Assembly: GCF_001417735.1 (NCBI RefSeq)
Contig: NZ_BBUZ01000022.1
Span: forward strand, 1,009,978 to 1,073,977
Length of the DNA stretch: 64,000 nucleotides
Direction of reading: 5' to 3'
Source of the DNA: Streptomyces sp. NBRC 110028
GTDB lineage: Bacteria > Actinomycetota > Actinomycetes > Streptomycetales > Streptomycetaceae
Position numbers and translations under genes: made by a program. The first letter of the stretch is position 1. Each line of letters opens with the position of its first letter. Below are positions 17,722-26,261 of this stretch, piece by piece. A model generated the notes under the pieces. The model made no database searches. It had not been told where the DNA came from and saw only the letters and a list, made by a program, of their open reading frames with translations.

Positions 17722-18216
17722 ATGCATGCCCCCCTGGTCGTCGTCATGGGAGTGTCCGGTACGGGCAAGACCACGATCGGCCCCCTGCTGGCCGAGGCAC
17801 TCGGTGTGCCGTACGCCGAGGCCGACGACTTCCACCCGCCGGCCAACATCGCCAAGATGTCGGCCGGTACCCCGCTGGACGACGAGGACCGCAGGCCGTG
17901 GCTGGACGCCATCGGCGCCTGGGCCCATGACCACGTGGCCCACGGCGGCGTGGTCAGCTGCTCCGCGCTGAAGCGGAGCTACCGGGACCGGCTGCGCGCC
18001 GCCGAGCCCGGGGTCGTCTTCCTCCACCTCACCGGCGATCGCAAGCTGATCGCCGACCGGATGAAGGAGCGCAAGGGCCACTTCTTCTCCGAGAAGATGC
18101 TCGACTCGCAGCTCGCCACCCTGGAGCCGCTCCAGCCGGACGAGCACGGCGTCGCCGTCGACATCGCCCCGGGCCCCGAAACCATCACCGAGCGGGCCGT
18201 CGCCGCGCTGCGATAG
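17722..18216 (+). CDS. gntK: gluconokinase
   Basis: A 164-residue GntK-type kinase: gluconate + ATP to 6-phosphogluconate, feeding the pentose phosphate pathway. P-loop GVSGTGKTT (10-18), the family signature EADDFHPPANIAKMSAGTPL (split over about 33-52), then DDEDRRPWL and a CSALKRSYRDRLR motif. Length is exactly that of E. coli GntK. First gene of a four-gene plus-strand run with permease and two dehydrogenases; the promoter region carries the GntR operator. Confidence 0.95.
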   Translation: MHAPLVVVMGVSGTGKTTIGPLLAEALGVPYAEADDFHPPANIAKMSAGTPLDDEDRRPWLDAIGAWAHDHVAHGGVVSCSALKRSYRDRLRAAEPGVVFLHLTGDRKLIADRMKERKGHFFSEKMLDSQLATLEPLQPDEHGVAVDIAPGPETITERAVAALR

Positions 18217-18251
18217 CCCGCCACGTCATTCACGTACGTGAGGAACCCTCC

Positions 18252-19649
18252 GTGACCAGACTCAGCGCCGAGATGCTGGCAGCGGACACCGTCGACCCGA
18301 TCACGTCGGCCGGTCACGCGCAGCTGGGCATAGCCGTCCTCGTCGGCATAGCCGTTCTCGTCCTGCTCATCACCAAGACCAAGCTGCACGCGTTCTTGTC
18401 GCTGACGATCGGCTCGCTGGCGCTCGGCGCCGTCGCGGGGGCGCCGCTCGACAAGGTGATCACCAGCTTCTCGGGCGGGCTGGGCGCCACCGTCGCGGGC
18501 GTGGGCGTGCTGATCGCCCTCGGGGCGATCCTCGGCAAGCTGCTGGCCGACTCGGGCGGCGCCGACCAGATCGTGGACACGATCCTCGGCAAGGCGAGCA
18601 AACGGACGATGCCCTGGGCGATGGTGCTCATCGCGGGGATCATCGGCCTGCCGCTCTTCTTCGAGGTCGGCATGGTGCTGATGATTCCGGTGGTGCTGCT
18701 GGTCGCCAAGCGCGGCAACTTCTCCATGATGCGGATCGGCATTCCGGCGCTCGCGGGCCTGTCCGTGATGCACGGCCTGGTGCCACCGCACCCCGGCCCG
18801 CTCGCCGCGATCGACGCGGTCCACGCCGACCTGGGCGTGACCCTGGCGCTCGGCGTGCTCATCGCGGTGCCGACCGCGATCATCGCGGGCCCGGTCTTCT
18901 CGCGCTTCGCCGACCGCTGGGTCGACGTCACCCCGCCGGACCGGCTGATGCCGGCGCGCCCCTCGGAGGACCTGGAGCGGCGGCCCGGATTCGCCGCCAC
19001 CGTGGCCACCGTGCTGCTCCCGGTCGTGCTGATGCTGATCAAGGCACTGGTCGACATCGCCGTGGACGACCCGGAGAACACCGTCCAGCGGATCGCCGAC
19101 GTCATCGGAAACCCGCTGGTCGCGCTGCTGGCCGCGGTGATCGTGGGCATGTTCACCCTCGGCCGGGCGGCGGGCTTCACCCGGGACCGCATCTCCACCA
19201 CCGTGGAGACCTCGCTCGCCCCGATCGCCGGAATCCTGCTGATCGTCGCGGCGGGCGGCGGCTTCAAGCAGACGCTCATCGACCTCGGCGTCGGCAACGT
19301 GATCATGGACATCTCGAAGGACTGGAACGTTTCCGCGCTGCTGCTGGCCTGGCTGATCGCGGTCGCGATCCGGCTGGCGACCGGTTCGGCGACCGTGGCC
19401 ACGATCTCCGCCGCCGGGCTGATGGGGCCGCTCACCGCCGACATGTCCACCACCCACGTGGCGCTGCTGGTGCTCGCCATCGGTGCCGGGTCGCTCTTCT
19501 TCAGCCATGTCAACGACGCGGGATTCTGGCTCGTCAAGGAGTACTTCGGGATGAGCGTGGGGCAGACGGTGCGGACCTGGTCGGTGATGGAGACGGTCAT
19601 CTCGGTCGTCGCGCTCGTCTTCGTCCTGCTGCTGTCGCTGGTCATGTGA
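18252..19649 (+). CDS. gntT: gluconate:H+ symporter, GntP family
   Basis: A 465-residue permease with about 12-14 membrane segments. Family features include GGLGATVAGVGVLIALGAIL, a conserved HGLVPPHPGPLAA loop and FFSHVNDAGFWLVKEYF near the end. GTG start preceded by AGGAA, 35 bases after gntK, so co-transcribed. Imports gluconate, possibly idonate or 5-keto-gluconate, judging from the dehydrogenases downstream. Confidence 0.95.
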   Translation: MTRLSAEMLAADTVDPITSAGHAQLGIAVLVGIAVLVLLITKTKLHAFLSLTIGSLALGAVAGAPLDKVITSFSGGLGATVAGVGVLIALGAILGKLLADSGGADQIVDTILGKASKRTMPWAMVLIAGIIGLPLFFEVGMVLMIPVVLLVAKRGNFSMMRIGIPALAGLSVMHGLVPPHPGPLAAIDAVHADLGVTLALGVLIAVPTAIIAGPVFSRFADRWVDVTPPDRLMPARPSEDLERRPGFAATVATVLLPVVLMLIKALVDIAVDDPENTVQRIADVIGNPLVALLAAVIVGMFTLGRAAGFTRDRISTTVETSLAPIAGILLIVAAGGGFKQTLIDLGVGNVIMDISKDWNVSALLLAWLIAVAIRLATGSATVATISAAGLMGPLTADMSTTHVALLVLAIGAGSLFFSHVNDAGFWLVKEYFGMSVGQTVRTWSVMETVISVVALVFVLLLSLVM

Positions 19650-19682
19650 GGTCCGGAAGGCCCCGGAAGGAATACGTACGTC

Positions 19683-20453
19683 ATGACGACACATCCGCTC
19701 TTCGACATCGCGGGCCGCACCGCCCTGGTGACCGGCTCCAGCCGCGGCATCGGGCACGCGCTCGCCCGCGGCCTGGTGGAGGCCGGTTGCACGGTCGTCC
19801 TCAACGGCCGCGACCAGGAGGCCCTGGACAAGGCCGCGGCCGGACTCGGCGGCGCGGAGGCGGGCGTGCACACCGCCGCCTTCGACGTCACCGACGGCCC
19901 GGCCGTCGCCGCCGGGATCGCCGACGTGGAGGAGCGGGTCGGTCCGCTCGACATCCTGGTCAACAACGCCGGGATGCAGAACCGCGCCCCGCTGGTGGAG
20001 TTCACCGACGAAGCCTGGCGGCAGATCGTGGACACCAACCTGACCAGCGCGTTCCTGGTGGGCCGGGAGACCGCGCGGCGCATGACCGCCCGCGGCCACG
20101 GCAAGATCGTCAACATCTGCTCGCTGCAGAGCGAGGTGGTCCGTCCGGGCATCGCCCCGTACGCGGCCACCAAGGGTGCGCTGAAGATGCTCACCAAGGG
20201 CATGTGCGCCGACTGGGGCCCGTACGGCATCCAGGTCAACGGGGTCGGCCCCGGCTACATCGAGACCGAGCTGACCCGGCCGCTCGTCGAGGACGAGCAG
20301 TTCAGCACCTGGGTGCGCGGCCGGACCCCGGCGGGCCGCTGGGGCCGCACCGAGGACCTGATCGGGGCGCTGCTCTATCTCGCCTCGCCCGCCGCCGACT
20401 TCGTCAGCGGGCAGGTGCTGTATGTCGACGGCGGCATGACGAGCGTGTTGTGA
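19683..20453 (+). CDS. idnO: SDR, gluconate 5-dehydrogenase-like (5-keto-gluconate reductase)
   Basis: A 256-residue short-chain dehydrogenase. Cofactor motif TGSSRGIGHA (17-26), NNAG at about 94-97, catalytic Ser in NICSLQSE and Y-x-x-x-K in YAATKG. ALVTGSSRGIG with NGRD resembles IdnO/gluconate 5-dehydrogenases, which reduce 5-keto-D-gluconate to gluconate. The position between gluconate permease and an idonate-dehydrogenase-like gene supports that. The start ATG follows a GGAAGGAA region. Confidence 0.85.
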   Translation: MTTHPLFDIAGRTALVTGSSRGIGHALARGLVEAGCTVVLNGRDQEALDKAAAGLGGAEAGVHTAAFDVTDGPAVAAGIADVEERVGPLDILVNNAGMQNRAPLVEFTDEAWRQIVDTNLTSAFLVGRETARRMTARGHGKIVNICSLQSEVVRPGIAPYAATKGALKMLTKGMCADWGPYGIQVNGVGPGYIETELTRPLVEDEQFSTWVRGRTPAGRWGRTEDLIGALLYLASPAADFVSGQVLYVDGGMTSVL

Positions 20454-20479
20454 AGCACATGACGAAGGAGGCAGGACGG

Positions 20480-21514
20480 ATGGCGCTGGGCTGTGTGATC
20501 CATGGGCAGGGAGATCTGCGGGTCGACGAACTCCCCGAACCGGAGGTGGCGCCCGGCCAGGCGCTGGTGGCGATCCGGTACGGCGGGATCTGCGGGTCGG
20601 ATCTCCACTACTACAGCCACGGCGGCGTGGGCGACTTCCGGCTGAAGCAGCCCATGGTGCTGGGGCACGAGGTCGTCGGCACGGTCGTGTCGTACGGCGA
20701 GGGCGCGAGCGGGCCCGCCCCCGGCACCCCGGTCGCCGTGCACCCGGCGACGCCGTGCGGGGTGTGCCCCGAATGCGCGGGCGGCCGCGCCAACATCTGC
20801 CGCGACACCCGCTACCTGGGCAGCGCGGCCCGCTTCCCCCACGTACAGGGCGGCTTCGCGTCCCGTATCGCCGTACCCGCAGGGCAGTTGCGGACCCTGC
20901 CCGAGGGCCTTGAGCCGCGCCGGGCGGCGCTCGCCGAACCGCTGTCCGTCGCCCTGCACGCGGTGCGCCGCGCGGGCGATCTGACCGGACGCCATGTGCT
21001 GGTGACCGGGTCCGGGCCGATCGGCTGTCTGGCCGTCGCCGCCGCGCGGGCGGCGGGCGCCGCGGCCATCACCGCCACCGATGTGCTGCCCCGGGCCCTT
21101 CAGTTCGCGGCGGCGGCCGGTGCGACGGCGTGCGTACGGGCCGACGACCCGGACGACCCGAACTGGCCCACCGATGAGGTGGATGTCGCGATCGAGGCGT
21201 CGGGTGTCGCCGCCGGGCTCGACACCTGTCTGCACCGGGTGCGACGCGGCGGGGTGATCGTCCAGTTGGGCATGCTGCCGCCCGGGCAGAGCCCGTTCGC
21301 CGGGAACCTGCTGGTCGCCCGGGAGATCGACCTGCGCGGCGCGTTCCGCTTCCACGAGGAGTTCGACGACGCGCTGCGGCTGCTCGCGGCGGAGCCGTCG
21401 TTCGACGCGCTGATCAGCGGGGTCCGGCCGGTGCGGGAGGCGGCGGAGGCGTTCGCCCAGGCCGCCGACCGCCGCCAGTCCTGCAAGGTGCTGCTGGATT
21501 TCGACGGGGCGTGA
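20480..21514 (+). CDS. idnD: zinc dehydrogenase, L-idonate 5-dehydrogenase-like
   Basis: A 344-residue medium-chain zinc dehydrogenase. Catalytic ligands Cys in GGICGSDLHYY and His-Glu in LGHEVVG; structural Cys cluster CGVCPECAGGRANIC; nucleotide fold VTGSGPIGCLAV. GICGSDLHYYSHGG is typical of L-idonate 5-dehydrogenases, which oxidise L-idonate to 5-keto-gluconate, substrate of the neighbouring SDR. AAGGAGG eight bases upstream selects this ATG over another 21 bases earlier. Last major gene of the gluconate run. Confidence 0.88.
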   Translation: MALGCVIHGQGDLRVDELPEPEVAPGQALVAIRYGGICGSDLHYYSHGGVGDFRLKQPMVLGHEVVGTVVSYGEGASGPAPGTPVAVHPATPCGVCPECAGGRANICRDTRYLGSAARFPHVQGGFASRIAVPAGQLRTLPEGLEPRRAALAEPLSVALHAVRRAGDLTGRHVLVTGSGPIGCLAVAAARAAGAAAITATDVLPRALQFAAAAGATACVRADDPDDPNWPTDEVDVAIEASGVAAGLDTCLHRVRRGGVIVQLGMLPPGQSPFAGNLLVAREIDLRGAFRFHEEFDDALRLLAAEPSFDALISGVRPVREAAEAFAQAADRRQSCKVLLDFDGA

Positions 21515-21591
21515 GCGCGGGGCAGAACGAGTACCACCCGACGCTGGGCAACGAGGCCCTGTCCCTCCACCGCCAGGCCGGAGCCGCCTGA
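21511..21591 (+). CDS. possible 26-residue ORF coupled to idnD
   Basis: A GTG overlaps the idnD stop (GTGA) and opens a 26-codon frame ending eleven bases before a terminator. Its product contains NEYHPTLGNEALSL. It may be a chance extension, a small coupled peptide or the tail of a lost gene. No ribosome binding site beyond the coupling. Confidence 0.25.
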   Translation: MSAGQNEYHPTLGNEALSLHRQAGAA

Positions 21592-21601
21592 TAAGCGCGA
21601 A

Positions 21602-21632
21602 GGGCCTGCTCGCGTGGCTCGCGAGCAGGCCC
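21602..21632. terminator. bidirectional terminator between idnD and the carboxypeptidase
   Basis: GGGCCTGCTCGCG and CGCGAGCAGGCCC form a perfect 13-bp stem with a five-base loop. It lies between two convergent genes, 88 bases after idnD and 21 bases after the minus-strand stop at 21653. Confidence 0.85.
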
Positions 21633-21652
21633 CTTCCGGTGTCCGTGCGTCC

Positions 21653-22546
21653 TTACCGCTTGAAGCCGTAGTCCAGCAGCTTCTTCGCGTCGGTGGTGCG
21701 GGTGCCGACCGCGGAGGAGGCGAGGACGGTGCCGATGACCGTCTTGTTGCTGCGGGTGGCGGCGAAGACCAGACAGTACTTGGCCTCCGGGCCCGAACCG
21801 GTCTTCACGCCGATGGCGCCCGAGTAGGTGCCGAGCAGCGGATTGGTGTTCTCCCACGTCATGTTGCGGTAGCCGCCGCTCTTGGTGACGGTCTTCTGCG
21901 TGGTCTTCTTCGTCTTCACGACCGTGCGGAACGTCGAGTACTTCATCGCGTTGCTCGCGAGCTTCGTCAGGTCGCGCGGCGTGGAGTAGTTCTGGCCGTG
22001 CCCTATGCCGTCGAACGAGTCGAAGTGCGTGTTCTTCAGGCCGAGGCTCTTGGCGGTGGAGTTCATCTTGCCGATGAACGACTTCACCCGCGCGGCCCGG
22101 GTCGAGCCGGTGCCGAACTTGTCGGCCAGGGCGTACGCGGCGTCACAGCCGGACGGCAGCATCAGCCCGTAGAGCAGCTGGCGGACGGTGACCTTGTCGC
22201 CGACGATCAGCCGGGCCGAGGAAGCCCAGTTGTTGTCGACGATGTAGTCGCTGTACGCCTTCTGGACCGTGACCTTGGAGTCGAGGTTCAGGCCCGGCTG
22301 GGCCAGCACCACGCGGGCGGTCATGATCTTGGTGGTGGAGCCGGTGGAGAGACGGGTGTCGGCGGCCTTCTTGTAAAGGTCCTTGCCCGTCCCGTTGTTC
22401 ATCACGTACCCGCCCTTGGCGGTGATCGTGGGCGCAGCGGCGGCGGCGGCCTGCGCGGGGACGAACGCCCCGGAGGCCAGGACGGATCCCGCGGCGAGAA
22501 CGCTCAGCGCGGAGAGGCGACGCATGCGCTTGGTGGTGGTTTTCAA
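21653..22546 (-). CDS. D-alanyl-D-alanine carboxypeptidase (PBP5-like, S11)
   Basis: A 297-residue exported penicillin-binding protein. Signal peptide to about residue 34 (VPAQA-A). Active-site motifs: STTK (SxxK) near 70, SGC in place of the usual SGN in LPSGCDAAYALAD, and KTG in IGVKTGSGPEAK. The Cys substitution may pair with the Cys of KYCLVF. It trims D-Ala from peptidoglycan pentapeptides outside the membrane. The start is TTG with GGAG eight bases upstream; ATG at 22525 is an alternative. No C-terminal membrane anchor. Confidence 0.92.
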   Translation of the reverse strand: MKTTTKRMRRLSALSVLAAGSVLASGAFVPAQAAAAAAPTITAKGGYVMNNGTGKDLYKKAADTRLSTGSTTKIMTARVVLAQPGLNLDSKVTVQKAYSDYIVDNNWASSARLIVGDKVTVRQLLYGLMLPSGCDAAYALADKFGTGSTRAARVKSFIGKMNSTAKSLGLKNTHFDSFDGIGHGQNYSTPRDLTKLASNAMKYSTFRTVVKTKKTTQKTVTKSGGYRNMTWENTNPLLGTYSGAIGVKTGSGPEAKYCLVFAATRSNKTVIGTVLASSAVGTRTTDAKKLLDYGFKR

Positions 22547-22992
22547 ATGAATACTCCAAATGTCCCTATGGGCGCGGCTGTCCGGAGGGAGAGCCGTCGA
22601 GCCAGGGACGCATGAGAGCGGTCAATGGATGTGCGCTTCGCGATGGTAGCCGTACCCGCTGTGCGGTTTCCCGCCGTATCGTCCTACGTGCCCAACCTGG
22701 TCAGATATCCCGTCATCTCGTCCGTACGGCCGGCCGCGCGGTCTGCCGCACGGTCGGCCGCGCACCCCACGTACCCGTTCGGCCGTATGACCACGACGCC
22801 CTGAGAGGGTGGTACGTGAGCTGATGTCCGTTTCGCTCTCCGCGTGGGGGTGGTGGCACACACTGACCCGTCCCCCAGCCGTCGCTCGCGCCCTGGGTGC
22901 ACGGACCGTGGACCAGGCGGAACGCGGCGCTGGACGGCGTGGTCGCCCGTCTGTGTATCGACTCTCGGTACGCGGCATGCTGACACGCGAAG
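22547..22992. other. intergenic region, no gene seen
   Basis: Short frames exist on both strands but none has a start signal or family resemblance. The part around 22720-22800 repeats CGGCCGCGCGGTCTGCCGCACGG-like GC-rich units, giving low-complexity Arg/Ala translations. Nothing functional is proposed. Confidence 0.5.
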
Positions 22993-23601
22993 TCACCTAC
23001 GGGCAGTTGCCAGGCCAGTGCCGACGTGGTCCAGCATCGCGCGCACCACGGCGATCCTGTCTGCGGCAGGTTGGTCGGTCTGCCAGTAGTGGACACCGGT
23101 CCCGAGGGCGGTGACCGCGACGTTGATCAAGAGCATGATCTCCGGCTCGGACAGGTGGGAATGGCGTTCGAGCGCCCAGGTTCGCAGGTCGGCCACAAGC
23201 CGTTGGGTCATCGGTCGAGCGGACCGGGACAGGGTGGGTGAGCCCGCCTTGAGACGCAGATGCACGACGATCTGCGGTTCGAACTCGTCGAGGTAGCCGA
23301 GGATGATCGCCACCAACGAGTCCCACAGTGACTCGTCTGCCGGCCGTTGCTCCATCAGGCGGCGCTGGATCTCGGCCTCGTGCGCGCCGTAGGTGACGAC
23401 GACCGCCTCTTTGCTTTCGAAGTAGTTGAAGAAGGTCCCACGTGCGACGTTGGCTGCGGCGGCGATCTCGTCGATGGTGACCGCGTCGAACCCGCGCTCC
23501 TCGAACAGGGTCAGGGCTGTGGTGCGGATCGCCCGCCACGTCATTGCCTTCTTGCTGGCTCGCAGCCCGACCTCGCGCGAGTCGCTAGCTTCGGTGTGCA
23601 C
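22993..23601 (-). CDS. TetR family transcriptional regulator
   Basis: A TetR protein of about 202 residues with HTH TALTLFEERGFDAVTIDEIA then AAANVARGTFFNYFESKEAV. The RGTFFNYF helix is diagnostic. GTG at 23601 was chosen because it leaves room for a promoter before the divergent SRPBCC gene; an ATG at 23646 would add 15 residues and overlap the direct repeats. Probably regulates itself and the SRPBCC gene. Confidence 0.88.
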   Translation of the reverse strand: MHTEASDSREVGLRASKKAMTWRAIRTTALTLFEERGFDAVTIDEIAAAANVARGTFFNYFESKEAVVVTYGAHEAEIQRRLMEQRPADESLWDSLVAIILGYLDEFEPQIVVHLRLKAGSPTLSRSARPMTQRLVADLRTWALERHSHLSEPEIMLLINVAVTALGTGVHYWQTDQPAADRIAVVRAMLDHVGTGLATARR

Positions 23602-23624
23602 GTCAGGAGCATAGCCGCCGCTGA

Positions 23625-23654
23625 CATAAATTTGAACTGGATGCATATTTGTAC
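23625..23654. promoter_or_regulatory. direct repeats in the TetR/SRPBCC gap
   Basis: CATAAATTTGAAC (23625-23637) and CATATTTGTAC (23644-23654) are imperfect AT-rich direct repeats in an otherwise GC-rich region. They could be operator half-sites or promoter elements for the divergent genes. Confidence 0.4.
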
Positions 23655-23672
23655 TTGGTTCAGAGAGGGGCT

Positions 23673-24128
23673 ATGTTGCGCGGCATGCGAACGATCGAAG
23701 CGGTAGTGGACATAGGAGCGAGCCCGCAGCGGGTGTGGGAGGTGCTCACCGACTTTCCGCGCTACCCGACGTGGACGACGTACATCCAGGAACTCGACGG
23801 ACAGGCCGAAGTCGGCAACCGGCTACGAGTCGTTCTCGGGCCGCCCGACAGAAAGCCTTACGTAGTGGACGTGCCTGTCCTTGAGGCGACACCGGGTGTC
23901 AGGCTGGCGTGGGCAGCCGCGATTCCCGGCGCCACCTGGCTGCCCCATGCGATCTACACCGGTGTTCACGAATTCGTGCTCGCGGACTTGCCCGACGGCG
24001 GGACAAGGCTGACTCACCGGGAGCACTTCAGCGGGTTGCTGGCCCGGCTGGTCAAGGAAGGGCCGCGCGGAGGCGACGAGGGGTTCGAAGCCTTCAACCA
24101 GGCGCTGAAACGCCGCGTGGAGGCATGA
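23673..24128 (+). CDS. SRPBCC family (START-like) protein
   Basis: A 151-residue SRPBCC/polyketide-cyclase-like protein: IEAVVDIGASPQRVWEVLTD at the start, the FPRYPTWTTYI helix, and a C-terminal amphipathic helix ending FEAFNQALKRRVE. The fold binds a hydrophobic ligand; without further genes no substrate can be given. AGAGAGGGG precedes this ATG; a second ATG lies four codons on. Divergent from a TetR gene. Confidence 0.82.
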   Translation: MLRGMRTIEAVVDIGASPQRVWEVLTDFPRYPTWTTYIQELDGQAEVGNRLRVVLGPPDRKPYVVDVPVLEATPGVRLAWAAAIPGATWLPHAIYTGVHEFVLADLPDGGTRLTHREHFSGLLARLVKEGPRGGDEGFEAFNQALKRRVEA

Positions 24129-24211
24129 CTGCCCGTTCCGCCTCTTTCGTGATCTATGCGGGGCGTTGAATCGGCAGGACGGTGCGCTTGCCAGAACTTC
24201 ATCCGCCCAGG

Positions 24212-24515
24212 TCACGCGGCATGCCGGTATGCGTGGAGGATGCCGCCGAGGCGCTCGCGTCTTCGTATGTCCAGGCTGGCGATCTGGTCCGGACCGGTGA
24301 CCGGCGCAGGTGTGCCCTTTCGATGGGGGCAAGCGGTCTGGTCGCGCTTCTCCGGGATCGTGCAGCGGATGCCGCGCTTGCGCAGGTAGGCGGGTGCGCC
24401 GGCGTATGCCGTCTATCAGCTGCCGCTTGGTGTGTACCGGCGGTCGTCCGGACTTCTTCCCAGCAGGGAGCAGGGGCTCCAGCTTCGCCAGTTGTCGCAC
24501 CTCAGTGATGAGTCA
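24212..24515 (-). mobile_element. scrambled transposase/integrase remnants
   Basis: On the minus strand LAKLEPLLPAGKKSGRPPVH and KRQLIDGIRR match the N-terminus of IS5-type transposase orfA. In another frame [18 protein letters not shown] matches the middle of orfB (compare [17 protein letters not shown] in the remnant at 7.0 kb). The frame then runs to IASLDIRRRERLGGILHAYR and a stop, which looks like the tail of an integrase-type protein. Large internal deletions and at least one frame change; no terminal repeats. Not functional. Confidence 0.6.
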
Positions 24516-24697
24516 ATGACCGTCGCGGTCTCTCCTCTTCCGACGGGCAGATGGCTGCCTTCGAAGCTGTAATTGGCCTCACTCAGCGGGTCAGCACCAC
24601 TGCCAAGCGGGGGTTACCCCCATTACCTGCCGTGCCTCCACTGCGTAGCGTGATCGTCGTTCCCAGTTCTGTTCGATTCGATGGAGGAATAGCGACA

Positions 24698-25945
24698 GTG
24701 AGGTACAGGCTTCGTCGGCGGGGTGGTCGGCAAGGGAAGCGCCTCGTGGCCCTGGCGACGGTCACCGCGGCGGTTGTTTCGGGGATGATGGTGCAGGGAA
24801 GTGGGCCGGCCGTCGCGAATGCGGAGGTGGAGCCATCCGTTCGCAGTGCCACCGCGTCACTGCGAAGTGACCTCGAGAAATATCTGGACGCTCAGGGCAC
24901 CAAGGATCATTTCTCAGCGGTCTCCCTTCGGGTGACCTATGCCGATCAGCGACCTGATATCTCGGTCGATGCGGGGACGTCCCGCTACGGCGGTGGTCGA
25001 CCGGTGAACAGCAAGGCGCTGTGGCAGATAGGCAGCAACACCAAGGCGTTCACGTCCGTGCTGCTGCTTCAACTGGAGGCCGAAGGAAAGCTGTCCATAC
25101 GGGACAAGCTGGGAAAGTGGCTTCCCCAGTATCCGGCGTGGCGCGATGTCACCATCAAGCAACTGCTGTCGATGACCAGCGGCATCCCCAGCTACACCGA
25201 GCAGAATGCGTTCCTGAAGGATTTCGACGCCAATCCCTCCACGCGCTTCACGCTGGAGCGCCTGATGTCCTATGTGGAGGGCCTGCCACTGGGTCCCGCG
25301 AAGTACGAGTACTCGAATACGAACTACCTCCTCGCGCAGATGATTGTCGAACGAGCGTCGCACGATACTTACCATGAGCGGCTCGCCGAGCGCATCATCG
25401 AACCTCTCGGAATGAACGACACCTGCCTCCCCCCGGACTGCCCTCCGGACACGGCCTCGCGCATGCCGACGCCGTACTCCACCCATTCCGTCCTGCCGAA
25501 GCATCTCAACAAGTCACTTCCTCGGCTCCGCCTGTCCTGGGCGCAGGGGGCGGGTGGCCTGGTGAGTTCACTGAACGACATGACGGCTTGGGACAGGGCG
25601 CTGTACAGCGGTCGACTGCTGCCCTCAGCGCAGCAGCGCGAGCTGGAGTCCCTGGTCTCGACGAAGACGAGTAAGCCCATCAAGAGCGTCACGGCCGACG
25701 ATCCCATGGGTTTCGGGCTCGGTGTCGTGAAATTGGTCCATCCTGTGACCGGGACGGTCTGGGCCTATGAGGGGGCCACTTATGGAAACCGGGTGCTGCA
25801 CATGTACTTCCCGAAAACTGGCATGATCATCGCCATCGCTGTCAACAGTGCCGTTGGCGAAGGGGACACGCTGCCCGACCTCGCCGGTACCGTCTACAAG
25901 ACCCTTTCGGCGCAGAAGGCACAGGCTCTCCCACGGCACCAGTAG
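24698..25945 (+). CDS. exported serine hydrolase, class C beta-lactamase/DD-peptidase fold
   Basis: A 415-residue protein with an Arg-rich N-terminus and signal/membrane segment (VALATVTAAVVSGMMV) to about residue 45. Motifs: SNTK in QIGSNTKAFT (SxxK), YSN in YEYSNTNY, and YEGATYG in place of the H/K-x-G motif. The class C/DD-peptidase family also includes esterases and D-aminopeptidases. GTG with GGAGGA nine bases upstream is chosen over longer in-frame starts. Downstream of IS debris, single gene. Confidence 0.85.
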   Translation: MRYRLRRRGGRQGKRLVALATVTAAVVSGMMVQGSGPAVANAEVEPSVRSATASLRSDLEKYLDAQGTKDHFSAVSLRVTYADQRPDISVDAGTSRYGGGRPVNSKALWQIGSNTKAFTSVLLLQLEAEGKLSIRDKLGKWLPQYPAWRDVTIKQLLSMTSGIPSYTEQNAFLKDFDANPSTRFTLERLMSYVEGLPLGPAKYEYSNTNYLLAQMIVERASHDTYHERLAERIIEPLGMNDTCLPPDCPPDTASRMPTPYSTHSVLPKHLNKSLPRLRLSWAQGAGGLVSSLNDMTAWDRALYSGRLLPSAQQRELESLVSTKTSKPIKSVTADDPMGFGLGVVKLVHPVTGTVWAYEGATYGNRVLHMYFPKTGMIIAIAVNSAVGEGDTLPDLAGTVYKTLSAQKAQALPRHQ

Positions 25946-26078
25946 CCCCGGAGCCAGCTGTGCCCCGCATACCGTCCGTGCCCGCAACGGGGTGTCGGTT
26001 GCAGCGAACACCGCCATGATCTGCTGACGGCAAATGCGAAATCGCGAAATCACGTTACGTACTTCCCTCTGATACCCG

Positions 26079-26257
26079 TACCCGTCGCGGATGTGGCCGT
26101 CCGGGTCGAGCAGATCGGGGGCCGGGCCGCCGACACGATACGCAACCACGGACGCGCGTCCGGGGGCGGGCGCTTCCGCCACGAGACCCGCTTCGAGGAG
26201 GCCCTGCGCACGATCGTCGCGGGCATCGAGGTCACGTTCGGCCCGGCGGCACAATGA
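26079..26257 (+). pseudogene. 3' remnant, possibly of a TetR-like regulator
   Basis: A 58-codon frame without a start reads VADVAVRVEQIGGRAAD and later RFRHETRFEEALRTIVAGIE before its stop, resembling the last helices of TetR-type regulators. Codon use is coding-like. It ends five bases before the CoA-transferase start. Origin uncertain. Confidence 0.35.
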
Positions 26258-26261
26258 CCCC

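Noticed and set aside
17979..20239. Minus-strand frames of 640-706 codons opposite the gluconate permease and SDR
   Set aside because: Shadow frames of clear plus-strand enzymes with membrane and cofactor motifs.
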